NCBI GenBank assembly: GCA_002439165.1
Contig: DJTE01000046.1
Coordinates: 62,001-126,000, forward strand
Source: Chryseobacterium indologenes
Lineage (GTDB): Bacteria; Bacteroidota; Bacteroidia; Flavobacteriales; Weeksellaceae
Direction: 5' to 3'
Length of the DNA: 64,000 nucleotides
Shown one piece after another: positions 43,559-52,605 of the stretch (its first letter is position 1; every line of letters begins with the position of its first letter). Below the pieces are notes generated by a model that saw only the letters and a program-made list of their open reading frames with translations, did no database searches and was not told where the DNA came from. A program made the translations under genes and the position numbers.

Positions 43559-44563
43559 CTACATCACAATATTGTTCATGGGAGTGATTGCCGGCGGAAG
43601 GCTGCTTTCATCCAGCATATCTCTCATATCTATTTCAATGGTACGGCTGATCTGGGTGATCGGCACATCATTCGGGCTCCCTTCAAAAGGGTTAACAGAA
43701 GCTTCTCCCACACTGTCTAAGGTATGAAAACACCATGTCACCAGTAATGAGAACGGAATATTGAACCATAAGGTCCAGCCTTCCAGCGCTGTTCCGTCGC
43801 CCAGTTTATCAAGTTCTTTCAGCAATCCGAAAGGCACGAAAAGAATGAACAGCAGCAAAAGATAGGTGGTAATAGAGGAAAAGTTCCTCGGATACGGAAA
43901 GTTTTTGATTCTTTCTGCTTTTCCCTGATCATCGGTAAATTTCACCAACTGCTGAGTGATCTGTGTCCACTGGAAATCATTGATCTCACCTCTCGCATAT
44001 GCTTCTGAAAGTTCTCTGCTCTGAGCTGCCATCAACTGGGTAGCCCTGTTTTTCTTGCTTAAAATATACCGGAGTTCGTCTTCGGTAAGGTATTTTTTCA
44101 GTTCATCTTCCAGTTTTAAAGTTCTTTCCGGAACTTCGTACTTTTTAGCATATTCATCAAACTGCGCAGTTCCCATATTCTCCCAGGCCCGGGGTTCCCG
44201 GAGCTGAAAACGGAGTGCCGTAAGCCAGGCATAATGACGGAGAAACATTTCTTTTACTTTTTCCGGATTTTGGGGTGTAAGCGCGTCTCTTAAAATATAC
44301 CCGAAGCTTCTGCTGTCGTTGATGACAGATCCGTAAATCTGTCTGGCTTCCCATAGTCTGCTGTAACTGGCATTATTTTTAAATCCTACGATGAACGCGA
44401 CTGCGGTTCCCATAATCGCGATCGGCTGCCACGGTACTGAAAGAAACTTCCAGCCCAGAAAGTATAATACCGTAGGGATGGCCGACAGTACAGTTAAAGC
44501 ATAGATACTGTGCCTGGTCCATTTCGCGAATTCCCGGGCTCCAAATCTTTTCCCTGAGTGCAT
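43559..44563 (-). CDS. Bestrophin family ion channel
   Basis: 334-aa membrane channel of the bestrophin/UPF0187 family, a pentameric anion or cation channel. Features: the helical N-terminus ARE-FAKWTRHSIYALTVLS, the pore region GFKNNASYSRLWEARQIYGSVINDSRSFGYIL near 60, and the C-terminal GLLKELDKLGDGTALEGWTLWFNIPFSLLVTWCFHTLDSVGEASVNPFEGSPNDVPITQI near 250, which is the family's most conserved part. Placed just ahead of the Na+/H+ antiporter, hinting at joint ion or pH homeostasis. Confidence 0.92.
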   Translation of the reverse strand: MHSGKRFGAREFAKWTRHSIYALTVLSAIPTVLYFLGWKFLSVPWQPIAIMGTAVAFIVGFKNNASYSRLWEARQIYGSVINDSRSFGYILRDALTPQNPEKVKEMFLRHYAWLTALRFQLREPRAWENMGTAQFDEYAKKYEVPERTLKLEDELKKYLTEDELRYILSKKNRATQLMAAQSRELSEAYARGEINDFQWTQITQQLVKFTDDQGKAERIKNFPYPRNFSSITTYLLLLFILFVPFGLLKELDKLGDGTALEGWTLWFNIPFSLLVTWCFHTLDSVGEASVNPFEGSPNDVPITQISRTIEIDMRDMLDESSLPPAITPMNNIVM

Positions 44564-44647
44564 ATGTGTTTATTTTATTTATATTTCTGTTTATAATTAA
44601 CCAACAGTTTTCTCTTCATCAGGCACCTTCAGGAATCACTGCCGGTA

Positions 44648-45325
44648 TTAGTTTTTGGTAAAAGGGATATTATTATAAAACCCGATCTGAATCTGTCCGC
44701 GGTTTCTGTTTTCCTGGATCTGATTCATGTATCCGGCCTCAATCCTCATATTTTTATTGATCACATATCCCAATGCTCCATATACCCTGTTCCTGTCGAA
44801 CACAGGACTGTCCAAATGCAGGAAAATCTCATTATAAACGGACGCATACAGAGATTTCGGCAGCATTTCTTTTTGAGTGATAGGAATATTCAATCCAAGC
44901 ATATACCGGAATCTCATTCTGAAATCGCTTTCCAGGAAGCGTTCCTCCAGACGGTAACGGTGCTGCAGGTTGAAACGTCCGAACTTCTGTTTGGTGATAT
45001 ACTGCTGGAATATCCTGTGCTCAATATTTTCTTTCTTTTCACCGTTTACATAAGGCCGGCTTAAAATAAATCCGTATCCCAACAATAGATTGTTATTATT
45101 CTCGGTAAGGTCATACCCCACTCCGGTACGGATCAACAGCTGTTCAAGATCTCCCACGGCATCAAAGTTCCGGTACTGTATTTCGTTATGCAAATTCAGT
45201 TTTTTACTGATCTTATTATTTCCGAAATACATATACCATGCTCCCAGATCGTTCTTCTGTGCCCATGCACTTACTGATCCCAGACTTAATACTGTTAATG
45301 CCAGCTTCGTAAAAACCTTTCTCAT
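44648..45325 (-). CDS. DUF2490 family outer-membrane protein
   Basis: 225-aa exported protein with a signal peptide (MRKVFTKLALTVLSLGSVSAWAQ) then LGAWYMYFGNNKISKKLNLHNEIQYRNFD, the DUF2490 start. Amphipathic beta strands repeat through the chain and it ends in a terminal strand (QIGFYNN), as in outer-membrane barrels. Start 45325 is preferred over 45334, which adds three residues. Function unknown. It is on the same strand as the bestrophin gene, 84 bp ahead. Confidence 0.87.
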   Translation of the reverse strand: MRKVFTKLALTVLSLGSVSAWAQKNDLGAWYMYFGNNKISKKLNLHNEIQYRNFDAVGDLEQLLIRTGVGYDLTENNNNLLLGYGFILSRPYVNGEKKENIEHRIFQQYITKQKFGRFNLQHRYRLEERFLESDFRMRFRYMLGLNIPITQKEMLPKSLYASVYNEIFLHLDSPVFDRNRVYGALGYVINKNMRIEAGYMNQIQENRNRGQIQIGFYNNIPFTKN

Positions 45326-45466
45326 AAATATCAATTACTATTATCTATCGCGTTAAACAAATTTAATATTTTAAATCAATAATAACAAATGATATTTACA
45401 GCGGGAATCCGGCCATTACTTTAAGCAGGAAATTCACCTATAAACCCTGATGAAAAGAGATTTTGA

Positions 45467-45868
45467 CTAATCTTTACCCGGAATATGTTCCAACAGGATA
45501 TCATTTCCTTCCTGGTCAAAATAGGTACAGGTCATAGCATCAAGATCCATTTTCCAGCCCTCAACGCCATTTTCTGCGCAGTCGTTACAGAAAGTTGTAT
45601 AATCTGTTCCACCCTGCTGGTGAAGTTTTAATCTCTGAATAAATTTTTCAAGCTTTACGGTTGCTGAGATGTTTCTTACATCATCATCTTTTCCTCTTGC
45701 CGTTGCCAATTGGTCGTCTTTATCAAAATAATCGGTATTTCCGTCGGAAACATAGGCCGTATACCGGGAAACGCCTAATTCTTTCAATGCCTGGATATAT
45801 TTTGGAAAACCGGCACCGCTTTTTACTTTCCGGTGCTCTGCTTTAATATCATCAATGGTAAATTTCAT
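45467..45868 (-). CDS. DUF1398 family protein
   Basis: 133 aa, cytoplasmic. MKFTIDDIKAEHRKVKSGAGFPKYIQALKELGV and the middle VSRYTAYVSDGNTDYF match DUF1398, the family of E. coli YbcV, named phage envelope-like but of unknown role. Two cysteines at CNDCAE near 93. Transcribed alone ahead of a terminator of its neighbour. Confidence 0.82.
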   Translation of the reverse strand: MKFTIDDIKAEHRKVKSGAGFPKYIQALKELGVSRYTAYVSDGNTDYFDKDDQLATARGKDDDVRNISATVKLEKFIQRLKLHQQGGTDYTTFCNDCAENGVEGWKMDLDAMTCTYFDQEGNDILLEHIPGKD

Positions 45869-45958
45869 CTTTATGGTTTAAGGTTTAATATATAGTCTTC
45901 CTAAAAAAACTGTTATCAAATTTAAAAATTTCCGGGATGCAAATGTATGATAAAATAA

Positions 45959-45983
45959 AAACCGACAGAGGGTCTGCCGGTTT
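45959..45983 (-). terminator. Terminator of the 46-48 kb operon
   Basis: AAACCG-x-CAGA / TCTG-x-CGGTTT stem with a three-base loop and TTTTTATTTT exit on the minus strand, after the PhnB-like gene. Confidence 0.82.
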
Positions 45984-46018
45984 ATTTTTAACTATATTTT
46001 TAATACAAAATATTTATA

Positions 46019-46468
46019 TTACGGATGTTGCTGCATTTTTGCAGGATCGTCGTAGTTCACCATCCATCCGATTCCGAACTTATCGGTGAACATTCCGAAA
46101 TAAGCTCCCCAGAAAGTATCTGCCATTGGCATAGTGACCTGTCCGCCTGCAGAAAGACCTGCAAATAATTGGTCTGCTTCTTCTCTGGATTCTGCATTTA
46201 CAGAAATGGAAAAGTTATTTCCGGGCTTAAAATCAGAGGCCCATTCACCTCCCGTATCACTTCCCATTAAAACAGTTTCTTTGGAAATGGGAAGGGAAAC
46301 ATGCATAATTCTGTCTCTGTCTCCTTCGGGAGTTTCTTTACCGTCCATTGGAGGCATTTCTCCGAAAGTTCCGATGTAGGGATATTCGCCACCGAATACT
46401 GATTTGTAGAAATCAAAGGCTTCTCTGCAGTTGCCGTTGAAAGTAAGATAGACGTTTACTGTTGCCAT
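46019..46468 (-). CDS. PhnB-like VOC family protein
   Basis: 149 aa, cytoplasmic; the PhnB/DUF1338-like VOC branch: VNVYLTFNGNCREAFDFYKSVFGGE at the start, IMHVSLPISKETVLMGSD in the middle, and FGMFTDKFGIGWMVNYD at the end. Function unknown; often called 3-demethylubiquinone methyltransferase-like by error. It ends the run of genes that begins with DUF1569. Confidence 0.88.
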   Translation of the reverse strand: MATVNVYLTFNGNCREAFDFYKSVFGGEYPYIGTFGEMPPMDGKETPEGDRDRIMHVSLPISKETVLMGSDTGGEWASDFKPGNNFSISVNAESREEADQLFAGLSAGGQVTMPMADTFWGAYFGMFTDKFGIGWMVNYDDPAKMQQHP

Positions 46469-46525
46469 GATTGTTTTTTATAAGTTAAGTTTTTTTAGTT
46501 TAAAGATCAACTGACCGCTGCTGAA

Positions 46526-46897
46526 TTATCTGTGCTGATCTATCAGGATCATATTTCCGTCCGGATCTTTAAGGAAGATATGTTCCGGACCTGAAGTGGT
46601 TTCATCCGCCGATTTATCGAGTTCAACTCCGTTTTTCTTCAGATGCTTCTGAATTTCCCGGACATCATCAAAAGATTCCAGATTCTGTGCGTTTTCGTCC
46701 CATCCGGGATTGAAGGTAAGCATATTACCGTCGAACATGGCCTGAAACAGACCAATCAGCGTGCTTCCGTTTTTCATGATCAGATAATTCTGATCCATAC
46801 TTCCGCCCAGGGCAGAGAATCCCAGCTTTTCATAAAAATCTCTGGATTTCTGAAGATCTTTTACGCTTAAGCTGAGTGAAAATACTCCTAATCTCAT
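46526..46897 (-). CDS. VOC family protein
   Basis: 123 aa from ATG at 46897 (MRLGVFSLSLSVKDLQ). The VOC fold is plain: KDLQKSRDFYEKLGFSALGG and the C-terminal EHIFLKDPDGNMILIDQH. A longer frame from 47035 would lie inside the preceding gene and has no fold, so it is discarded. Overlaps the 134-aa membrane gene by 4 bp (ATGA). Confidence 0.87.
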   Translation of the reverse strand: MRLGVFSLSLSVKDLQKSRDFYEKLGFSALGGSMDQNYLIMKNGSTLIGLFQAMFDGNMLTFNPGWDENAQNLESFDDVREIQKHLKKNGVELDKSADETTSGPEHIFLKDPDGNMILIDQHR

Positions 46898-47298
46898 ATT
46901 TTTTTTGTTTTTAAAGCGGCTGAACTTCCCACCCATGTAAGTCCCCAGACTGCGATTCCCAGGATCCAGAACCAGGCAGGTGTAGGCAGTGACATCATCA
47001 TGTAAATGGTGATCATCAGGAAAATAATACCACAAACGACGGCGGATGTATGTTTTCCGTTATCTGCAATTTTTGAAGCGGTATATCCGGAAACAAAAGC
47101 GGCCAACGCGTAAGCCAGTATAACGAAAAACAAAGCCATAAATGGAGCGGACGCCACATATTCTTTCATGGCTTCCATATCATTGGCATTTGCTGCGCCA
47201 GGTCTTGGGTAGAGCATATGCCCTATTTTTTCCACGACGGTTATGCAGATGATGCCCACAATGAGTCCTCCGGGCACTGCCAATATTCTTCTTATCAT
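46894..47298 (-). CDS. Small polytopic membrane protein
   Basis: 134 aa with four predicted helices (about 4-22, 52-72, 84-102, 107-125) and a short charged C-terminus. No family recognised. It lies 2 bp downstream of the secreted-protein gene and is coupled to the VOC gene. Confidence 0.7.
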   Translation of the reverse strand: MIRRILAVPGGLIVGIICITVVEKIGHMLYPRPGAANANDMEAMKEYVASAPFMALFFVILAYALAAFVSGYTASKIADNGKHTSAVVCGIIFLMITIYMMMSLPTPAWFWILGIAVWGLTWVGSSAALKTKKI

Positions 47299-47300
47299 AA

Positions 47301-47771
47301 CTATTGGTTTTTTAAGCGGGTTTTAAAGTCCAGCGTTTCATCATAGCTTTTCCAGTCTCCGGTGAGTTCTATGTCCTGATCTTCAATTTTCTCGGTTTTC
47401 TTATTCCACTTGAAGGTATAGGTGAACTTTCCTTTGAAAAGTCCGGAGTGCTTTCCTTTATTTTCTTCTGCCAGCTCATATTCTCCAAAGACAATTCCCT
47501 TTGTTTTGGTATCTCTGTATCTGGTGATAATGAATTTTCCTTCAAACTTTGCATAGTTACCGTCTACAAGTGAATAGCCGGAAACAAAGTATTCCTGATC
47601 ATTTTTTTTATTCTGTTCAGAAATATTGATCTTCAGCTTTAATCCCTCTCCTTTATCACCGATGGTTCCGGTGTAGGGTTTACTGCTGTTGAGCCAGACA
47701 TTTGAGATATCCGGCATTTGCGCCCATGCAAAATTACAGGCAAGGATGAGGAGGTATAAAAGTTTTTTCAT
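47301..47771 (-). CDS. Small secreted protein of unknown function
   Basis: 156 aa with a signal peptide (MKKLLYLLILACNFAWAQ). The mature part looks like a beta-barrel or lipocalin-like fold: alternating strands such as YAKFEGKFIITRYRD, GIVFGEYEL, FKGKFTYTFKW. Lysine-rich. Lies 13 bp downstream of the DUF1569 gene and shares its transcript. Confidence 0.72.
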   Translation of the reverse strand: MKKLLYLLILACNFAWAQMPDISNVWLNSSKPYTGTIGDKGEGLKLKINISEQNKKNDQEYFVSGYSLVDGNYAKFEGKFIITRYRDTKTKGIVFGEYELAEENKGKHSGLFKGKFTYTFKWNKKTEKIEDQDIELTGDWKSYDETLDFKTRLKNQ

Positions 47772-47784
47772 AGATGTGCAGGGT

Positions 47785-48240
47785 TTAAACTCCGAACTGG
47801 GAAAGATGATGGTTCAGATGCTTGGCAAACATATTGTTCCATTCCTGAGAAGTCAATTTTCCAAAAGAAAAAGATTCCTTGCCATCAAAAGCATCAGGAC
47901 CCAGCTGTTGTGTTTTCTGAATAAATCCGATCAGCCTTTTCTTTTCTTCTTCAAAATTTTTTCTTCCGGAGATCAGAAACTGCGGAGCCGTAGGGGAATC
48001 TCTCGGGTATGCCTTCTCTCCTACCACTTTAGGTTTTACAAAGGTCTTCAGGATAAATTTGGCAATAGCTCCCGGCTTTTTATGTTTTTCAGGTTCGTAT
48101 ACCATTTCATAGGATATGCTGCAGTGCGCCAGCATCTGATCTACTGTCATTTTCCCCCATAAACCGTGGGTATCCTCAACCAATCTGTTTATTCTATCTA
48201 TATAGTTCTGAGCATCTTTTGCATCAAATACATTTTCCAT
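47785..48240 (-). CDS. DUF1569 (DinB-like) family protein
   Basis: 151 aa from ATG at 48240 (MENVFDAKDAQNY); an earlier frame from 48267 adds only nine residues before the fold. The helical bundle carries HCSISYEMVYEPEKH near 46 and a terminal KHLNHHLSQFGV, which place the histidines of a metal-binding DinB-like core. Function unknown. First gene of a five-gene run down to the PhnB-like gene. Confidence 0.82.
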   Translation of the reverse strand: MENVFDAKDAQNYIDRINRLVEDTHGLWGKMTVDQMLAHCSISYEMVYEPEKHKKPGAIAKFILKTFVKPKVVGEKAYPRDSPTAPQFLISGRKNFEEEKKRLIGFIQKTQQLGPDAFDGKESFSFGKLTSQEWNNMFAKHLNHHLSQFGV

Positions 48241-48416
48241 AGTTTTGTCTAAATTATCTGAAAGCAAATATATCAGTTTTTTCTTTTGATTGGATAGGGT
48301 AATAAAAAGTTGTCGATTGTTTTTAACTGAAAATTAACTGCTGAAAATCACTAACGGCTTTAAATATTTAAACAGAACAGGCTGTCAACAGAAAACTGAT
48401 GTATAAGACTTAATTT

Positions 48417-49598
48417 CTACTCTTCTGTCTGCTGCGGGGCGGCCTTTCTAAAAATAAACCATAGTTTGATCTTCAAAGCAATCCAGCCTATAACAGCATA
48501 TACGGCAAGAAGAATGCTCAGATGCTTTAAGTAAGGATAAGTGAGTTCCACAGAGCCTTTCTGTATCAGCAGGATCTTAAAAGCCTGAAGAAAAGGGGTA
48601 AGCGGGATAATATTCGCAATAAACTGTACAAAAGCGGGCATCGCACTCAACGGCCAGGTAAATCCACTGATAATAAATGCGGGTGAAGCAATTACCATCA
48701 GGATCTGTGTAGCTTTCAGCGCATCGGGAATCAGGATACTGATAAACACACCCAAAAAGGAAACAGAGCCTACAAAAACAGCTGTCAGAAGAATAAAACT
48801 GAGTATTCCTTCCGGCATCGGAACGCGGAATATCATGTGCATAAAGTAATAAATCCCGACAATAAGAATGGAAAATATCCAGATTGGAATCACTTTAATC
48901 AGCATGGTCGGGAAAGCCCATTTTTTCATTTTAAGGTATTCTTTTACAAAAGAACCTCTTTCAAACTCGGCAGCAAAGCTTACTGCCATTGCAAGGAGGA
49001 TCACCTGCTGCAGAACAACTGCCAGCATAGCGGGCCACATGAAAATAAGGTAGTTTCCGGTGGTATTGAAAAGGGTGATATAATTGGCTTTGAAAGGTTC
49101 GTACTGGGTGGCTGCTCTGGTGGCAGGCATTCCGGCTTTCTGTAAAGCTTTTATGGATGCTCCCGCCGAGAATGTTCCTATGGTAAGCTGTAATGCTTTG
49201 GAAGCAAAGTTTGCGGTAAGAACATTTCCGGTATTGATGTATACATTGAGTTCAGGATACTTTTTCTGAAGCATATCCGCTTCGAATCTGGAAGGAATAA
49301 CGACCACAGCAGCGGCTTCGTGCCGGATCACTTCGTCTTTCATGCTCAGAGGTTCCTGAACGTACCTGATGATTTTTATGCTTTTATTGTCATCCAGCAT
49401 ATCGGTTAACTGGCTTGACAGAGGGGTATTATCTCTATCGATGACCAATACGGGTGTATTTTCAACTTTTCCGCTTTTGTAGACGAATCCTAACAGGGTG
49501 GCATAAAATACCGGGGCCAGAAAAAATACGGTCCTTAAGGTAGAATTACCTATAAAAAGCCTGAATTCACGTTTTAAAAGCCGGAAAAATTCTTTCAT
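48417..49598 (-). CDS. ABC-2 type transporter permease
   Basis: Inner-membrane permease of 393 aa: one N-terminal helix (about 20-40), a periplasmic domain (about 45-175) and five C-terminal helices (about 180-385), the usual ABC-2 (YhhJ/YbhR-type) form. VEFYRG-like AAEFERGSFVKEYLKM follows the second helix. It starts 1 bp after the HlyD gene. The operon TolC-HlyD-permease has no ATPase, which an ABC exporter needs. Confidence 0.9.
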   Translation of the reverse strand: MKEFFRLLKREFRLFIGNSTLRTVFFLAPVFYATLLGFVYKSGKVENTPVLVIDRDNTPLSSQLTDMLDDNKSIKIIRYVQEPLSMKDEVIRHEAAAVVVIPSRFEADMLQKKYPELNVYINTGNVLTANFASKALQLTIGTFSAGASIKALQKAGMPATRAATQYEPFKANYITLFNTTGNYLIFMWPAMLAVVLQQVILLAMAVSFAAEFERGSFVKEYLKMKKWAFPTMLIKVIPIWIFSILIVGIYYFMHMIFRVPMPEGILSFILLTAVFVGSVSFLGVFISILIPDALKATQILMVIASPAFIISGFTWPLSAMPAFVQFIANIIPLTPFLQAFKILLIQKGSVELTYPYLKHLSILLAVYAVIGWIALKIKLWFIFRKAAPQQTEE

Positions 49599-49599
49599 C

Positions 49600-50556
49600 T
49601 TATTTCAGAATAACATTAGCATTGACTAAAATATTTTTAGCCTTATTCATATCTTTTGGTTTTACTTTGATCTCATATACAGCATCCTGAAGCTGATAAT
49701 CCGGATAAGCGGTTGTAATATCCGCATATCTTGTCAGCTGTTTGATGTATACAATATTCCCTGTAAGGTTTTCTTTGTTGTATACGACCTGCATACTGAC
49801 TTCCTGCCCTTTTTTATATTTTGCAATAGCACTTTCGGGAACGGTAAATCTGAAATAGGTACTTTCCGGAATATAGCCGTTGAATAAAGCAAAACCTGCG
49901 GTTGCCAGTTCTCCTGTATTCAGGCTGATAGTTTCAATCTCCATATCGTTGGTGGCGATTACGTATCTTTCAGAATAGGCTACATTGGCTTCCTGAAGTG
50001 CTCCTTTTGCCTGTGATGCCTGTCCTGCTGCCATTTCCACTTTTTCGATGCGGGTTCCTCTTTTTACATCATCCAGTTCAGCAACCACAGCGTCATACTG
50101 TGCTTTTGCTCCCTGAAGTTTTGCATATACTTCATCATGTGCCTGTGGAGACATTAAGCTGTCGCGGAACATATTGTTGGCTCTTCTGAAAGATTTCTGA
50201 GCAAATTCATACTGCTCTTTTAAGCCTTTATATTTGGCCTGAAGCTGCCTCAGCTGGTCGGCAGTGGCTCCGTTCCTGGCCATCTGCTCCTGGGCCGTGG
50301 CTGCACTTACAGCTCCCTGTGCCTGGGCTATTTTTGCTGAAACTTCCGGTACATCAAGCTGTGCAAGGGTATCTCCTTTTTTTACAGTCTGCCCTTCGGT
50401 AACGTATATTTTTACAATTCTTCCGGTTACTTTCGGTGCAAAAGAGATGACCTCCTTTTTGGTTTTCCCTTCGGAATCATTAAGGTTTTCTTTTTTTTCA
50501 CCACAGCTCCCCAGAAGGAAAAAAGCAGCAAAGAGTATGGGTATATTTTTATGCAT
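49600..50556 (-). CDS. HlyD family membrane fusion lipoprotein
   Basis: Periplasmic adaptor of 318 aa, lipobox LGSC (Cys18), linking an inner-membrane exporter to an outer-membrane channel. Lipoyl-like half near 45-75 (APKVTGRIVKIYVTEGQTVKKGDTLAQLD), a coiled coil of about 100 residues (80-175: AQEQMARNG... to DDVKRGTR), then beta-barrel and C-terminal parts. 19 bp after the TolC gene, 1 bp before the permease. Confidence 0.92.
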   Translation of the reverse strand: MHKNIPILFAAFFLLGSCGEKKENLNDSEGKTKKEVISFAPKVTGRIVKIYVTEGQTVKKGDTLAQLDVPEVSAKIAQAQGAVSAATAQEQMARNGATADQLRQLQAKYKGLKEQYEFAQKSFRRANNMFRDSLMSPQAHDEVYAKLQGAKAQYDAVVAELDDVKRGTRIEKVEMAAGQASQAKGALQEANVAYSERYVIATNDMEIETISLNTGELATAGFALFNGYIPESTYFRFTVPESAIAKYKKGQEVSMQVVYNKENLTGNIVYIKQLTRYADITTAYPDYQLQDAVYEIKVKPKDMNKAKNILVNANVILK

Positions 50557-50575
50557 GATTTTAATGGTAAGGGGG

Positions 50576-51985
50576 TTAATAAAGTTTAGCTACATCCAGT
50601 TCCTGGGTGGATCTCATGAGTTCGATTCCGGCTCTTCTCTGGTTGAAAACAGCGTTCTGATATTCAAGTTCGGCGGCTTCAAGATCATTTTCAGCATCAA
50701 TGAGCTGGGAAGATTTGCTCATTCCGTATCTGAATTCTTTTTCTGCCTGTACCAATGCATTTTTTGCCAGTTCTTTTTCTTTTGCTTTCAGTTCGATCTG
50801 CGCAGTGGCTATATCGTAATTGGTTTGGTTATTGGCCAGGTTCAGGGTGAGTTTCTTCACAGCATCTTCTTTTTTGTTCTGGAGAACTTCTTTTCCAATC
50901 TTTGCAGTTTCTTCAGCATGCTTTCCTTCTTTTCCGTCAAAAATTTCCCACTTAAAGCCTACTCCGGCTGTGAGTAAGGGAAGAACATTGATATTATTGG
51001 GTCTCCAGTCCAGTTTTGCTCCGCCATATCCAATCTCCGGGATAGCAGGAATGATGTTTTCAGAGGTTTTAATACGGCTTCCGTACAGACCGATATAATA
51101 TGCTGAAGCCATCAGCTGAACTTTCGGAATCATCCAGGTTCTTTCTGCTTTGATTTTGTAATCTGCTGCGGAAATTCCATGCTCCAGGGCTCTGATCTCT
51201 GCTCTCTGTTCAATTCCTTTTTCAGGAGAAAGAAGGTCTACCGGAGAAAGTACCGGATCAATCATTCTGAGGCGGTCTCTGCTGATCCCGGTAAGAATAT
51301 AGAGCTGGGTAAGAAGAAGTTCTTTTTTCCCTTCGTATTCTACCATTTTAGCATTCAGTGTTGCCTGGGCCAGTTCTATTTTTTTGTGATCATAAGGTGT
51401 GATCAGGCCGTAACCTAAAGCTTTGTCTGCTGTTTTTCTGTTGATATCCAGTCTTTTTTTGCTTTCATCCAATACTCTTTTAGACTGGTGGATAAGCGCC
51501 AGCTGGTCATAGGCTTTGGAAATACCGGCCACCACATCATCTTTTGTTTTTTCTAAAAGAATATCTTCGGATATTTTCTTTTCCTCAACCGCTTTTTTCA
51601 TGTATTTCACTTTACCGCCTGAGTAGAGAAGCATTTTAGCTTCGGCTTTGGCGATTCCTGAGAAACCGGATATGTTGAGGTTATTATTGAAGGTTCCTTC
51701 CGGGATGTTGATGAAAGGTCTGAGATTTATTTCCGGCGATGTAAGTCTTGTGGTTGCATTAAGGTATCCCACCTGCCCGCTCACTTCCAGGGTAGGAAGA
51801 AAGATGTCTTTCAGTTTGTGTTCATCAAGGTCGGTGAGCTTGTTCTGAGTGATCTGCATTTTGAGATCAGAATCGCGAACCATAGCGCTGTCCAGCAGCT
51901 CCTTAAAATCAGGGGCAGACTGTGCCCAGCCAAAAGCGGGGAAAGCCAGAAAACTAAACGTAAAAATCAATAAATTGTTTTTCAT
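50576..51985 (-). CDS. TolC family outer-membrane efflux channel
   Basis: 469-aa exported protein (signal peptide to about 21, FGWAQ). Two repeats of long coiled-coil helices (about 65-235 and 265-465) with amphipathic strands, the TolC fold. Ends with ELDVAKLY. First gene of the operon, so it brings its own outer-membrane channel. A TATATTTG box lies 16 bp upstream of the start. Confidence 0.92.
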   Translation of the reverse strand: MKNNLLIFTFSFLAFPAFGWAQSAPDFKELLDSAMVRDSDLKMQITQNKLTDLDEHKLKDIFLPTLEVSGQVGYLNATTRLTSPEINLRPFINIPEGTFNNNLNISGFSGIAKAEAKMLLYSGGKVKYMKKAVEEKKISEDILLEKTKDDVVAGISKAYDQLALIHQSKRVLDESKKRLDINRKTADKALGYGLITPYDHKKIELAQATLNAKMVEYEGKKELLLTQLYILTGISRDRLRMIDPVLSPVDLLSPEKGIEQRAEIRALEHGISAADYKIKAERTWMIPKVQLMASAYYIGLYGSRIKTSENIIPAIPEIGYGGAKLDWRPNNINVLPLLTAGVGFKWEIFDGKEGKHAEETAKIGKEVLQNKKEDAVKKLTLNLANNQTNYDIATAQIELKAKEKELAKNALVQAEKEFRYGMSKSSQLIDAENDLEAAELEYQNAVFNQRRAGIELMRSTQELDVAKLY

Positions 51986-52000
51986 GGTTTATGTTTATAA

Positions 52001-52008
52001 CAAATATA
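52001..52008 (-). promoter_or_regulatory. Candidate -7 box (TATATTTG) for the TolC-HlyD-ABC operon
   Basis: Exact TAnnTTTG match 16 bp before the TolC start on the minus strand. Confidence 0.45.
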
Positions 52009-52554
52009 ATGCAAAAAATGTTAATTCATTAAATATATACATCAAAAACAAGTGAATTTAAAATAAGTTTAAAATACGTTTAATGTTAATTCCCTATTTA
52101 ACATAACAATAGGGTAATTGTTTAACTTTAATTTGAAAGGTGTTTTAAATGAAAAAAAATTATTTTTAGTTTTGGAAAAGCAAAGACTGATGTATAGGCA
52201 ATGTTGATTTTTAAGGGAGCTAAGATGGTAATCAACTTCGTTGATTCGATGAAGCGGGGGATAAGTTTCCTTTTTAGCACTGATAAAATCTGCATAATCT
52301 GCACAATCTGCGAGACTAAAAAATGGTTATCCAATGAATTGAAAACCTGCCAAAAATATTTGGTTTTCCAGCTCCTTAAAAACGGTATAATAATTCAAAA
52401 CCTTGCGCCTGTTGCGTTTTCCAACATGAAATTATTCAGATCCATGAGAAGGTTATTTTTTTAGGTTCTCACGGATTGCATGGATTTCACAGATGTTTGT
52501 GAATATTTTTCTCCCGCAGATGGCGCAGATCTTTTTTGATAACGGCTATAAAAT

Positions 52555-52588
52555 AAATACTCCCCACATTTCTGCGGGGAGTATTTTT
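52555..52588 (-). terminator. Terminator of the macroglobulin-ecotin operon
   Basis: Perfect 11-bp stem AAATACTCCCC/GGGGAGTATTT, ten-base loop, T-rich exit on the minus strand; 17 bp after the ecotin stop. Confidence 0.9.
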
Positions 52589-52605
52589 ATGTACTGCTTT
52601 TCAGA

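Larger units (their letters stand above)
51986..52605. other. Intergenic region with dispersed repeats
   Basis: No gene. It holds scraps of the repeat families seen elsewhere: ATCTGCATAATCTGCACAATCTG (about 52286-52310, with two spaced units), CTTGCGCCTGTTGCGTTTTCC (about 52404-52424, similar to 4872-4893), and GCAGATGGCGCAGATC (about 52516-52531). The ecotin terminator is at the right end. Confidence 0.55.

Noticed and set aside
46898..47035. N-terminal extension of the VOC gene at 46526
   Set aside because: It lies inside the neighbouring membrane protein gene, has no fold, and the ATG at 46897 overlaps that gene's stop as ATGA.
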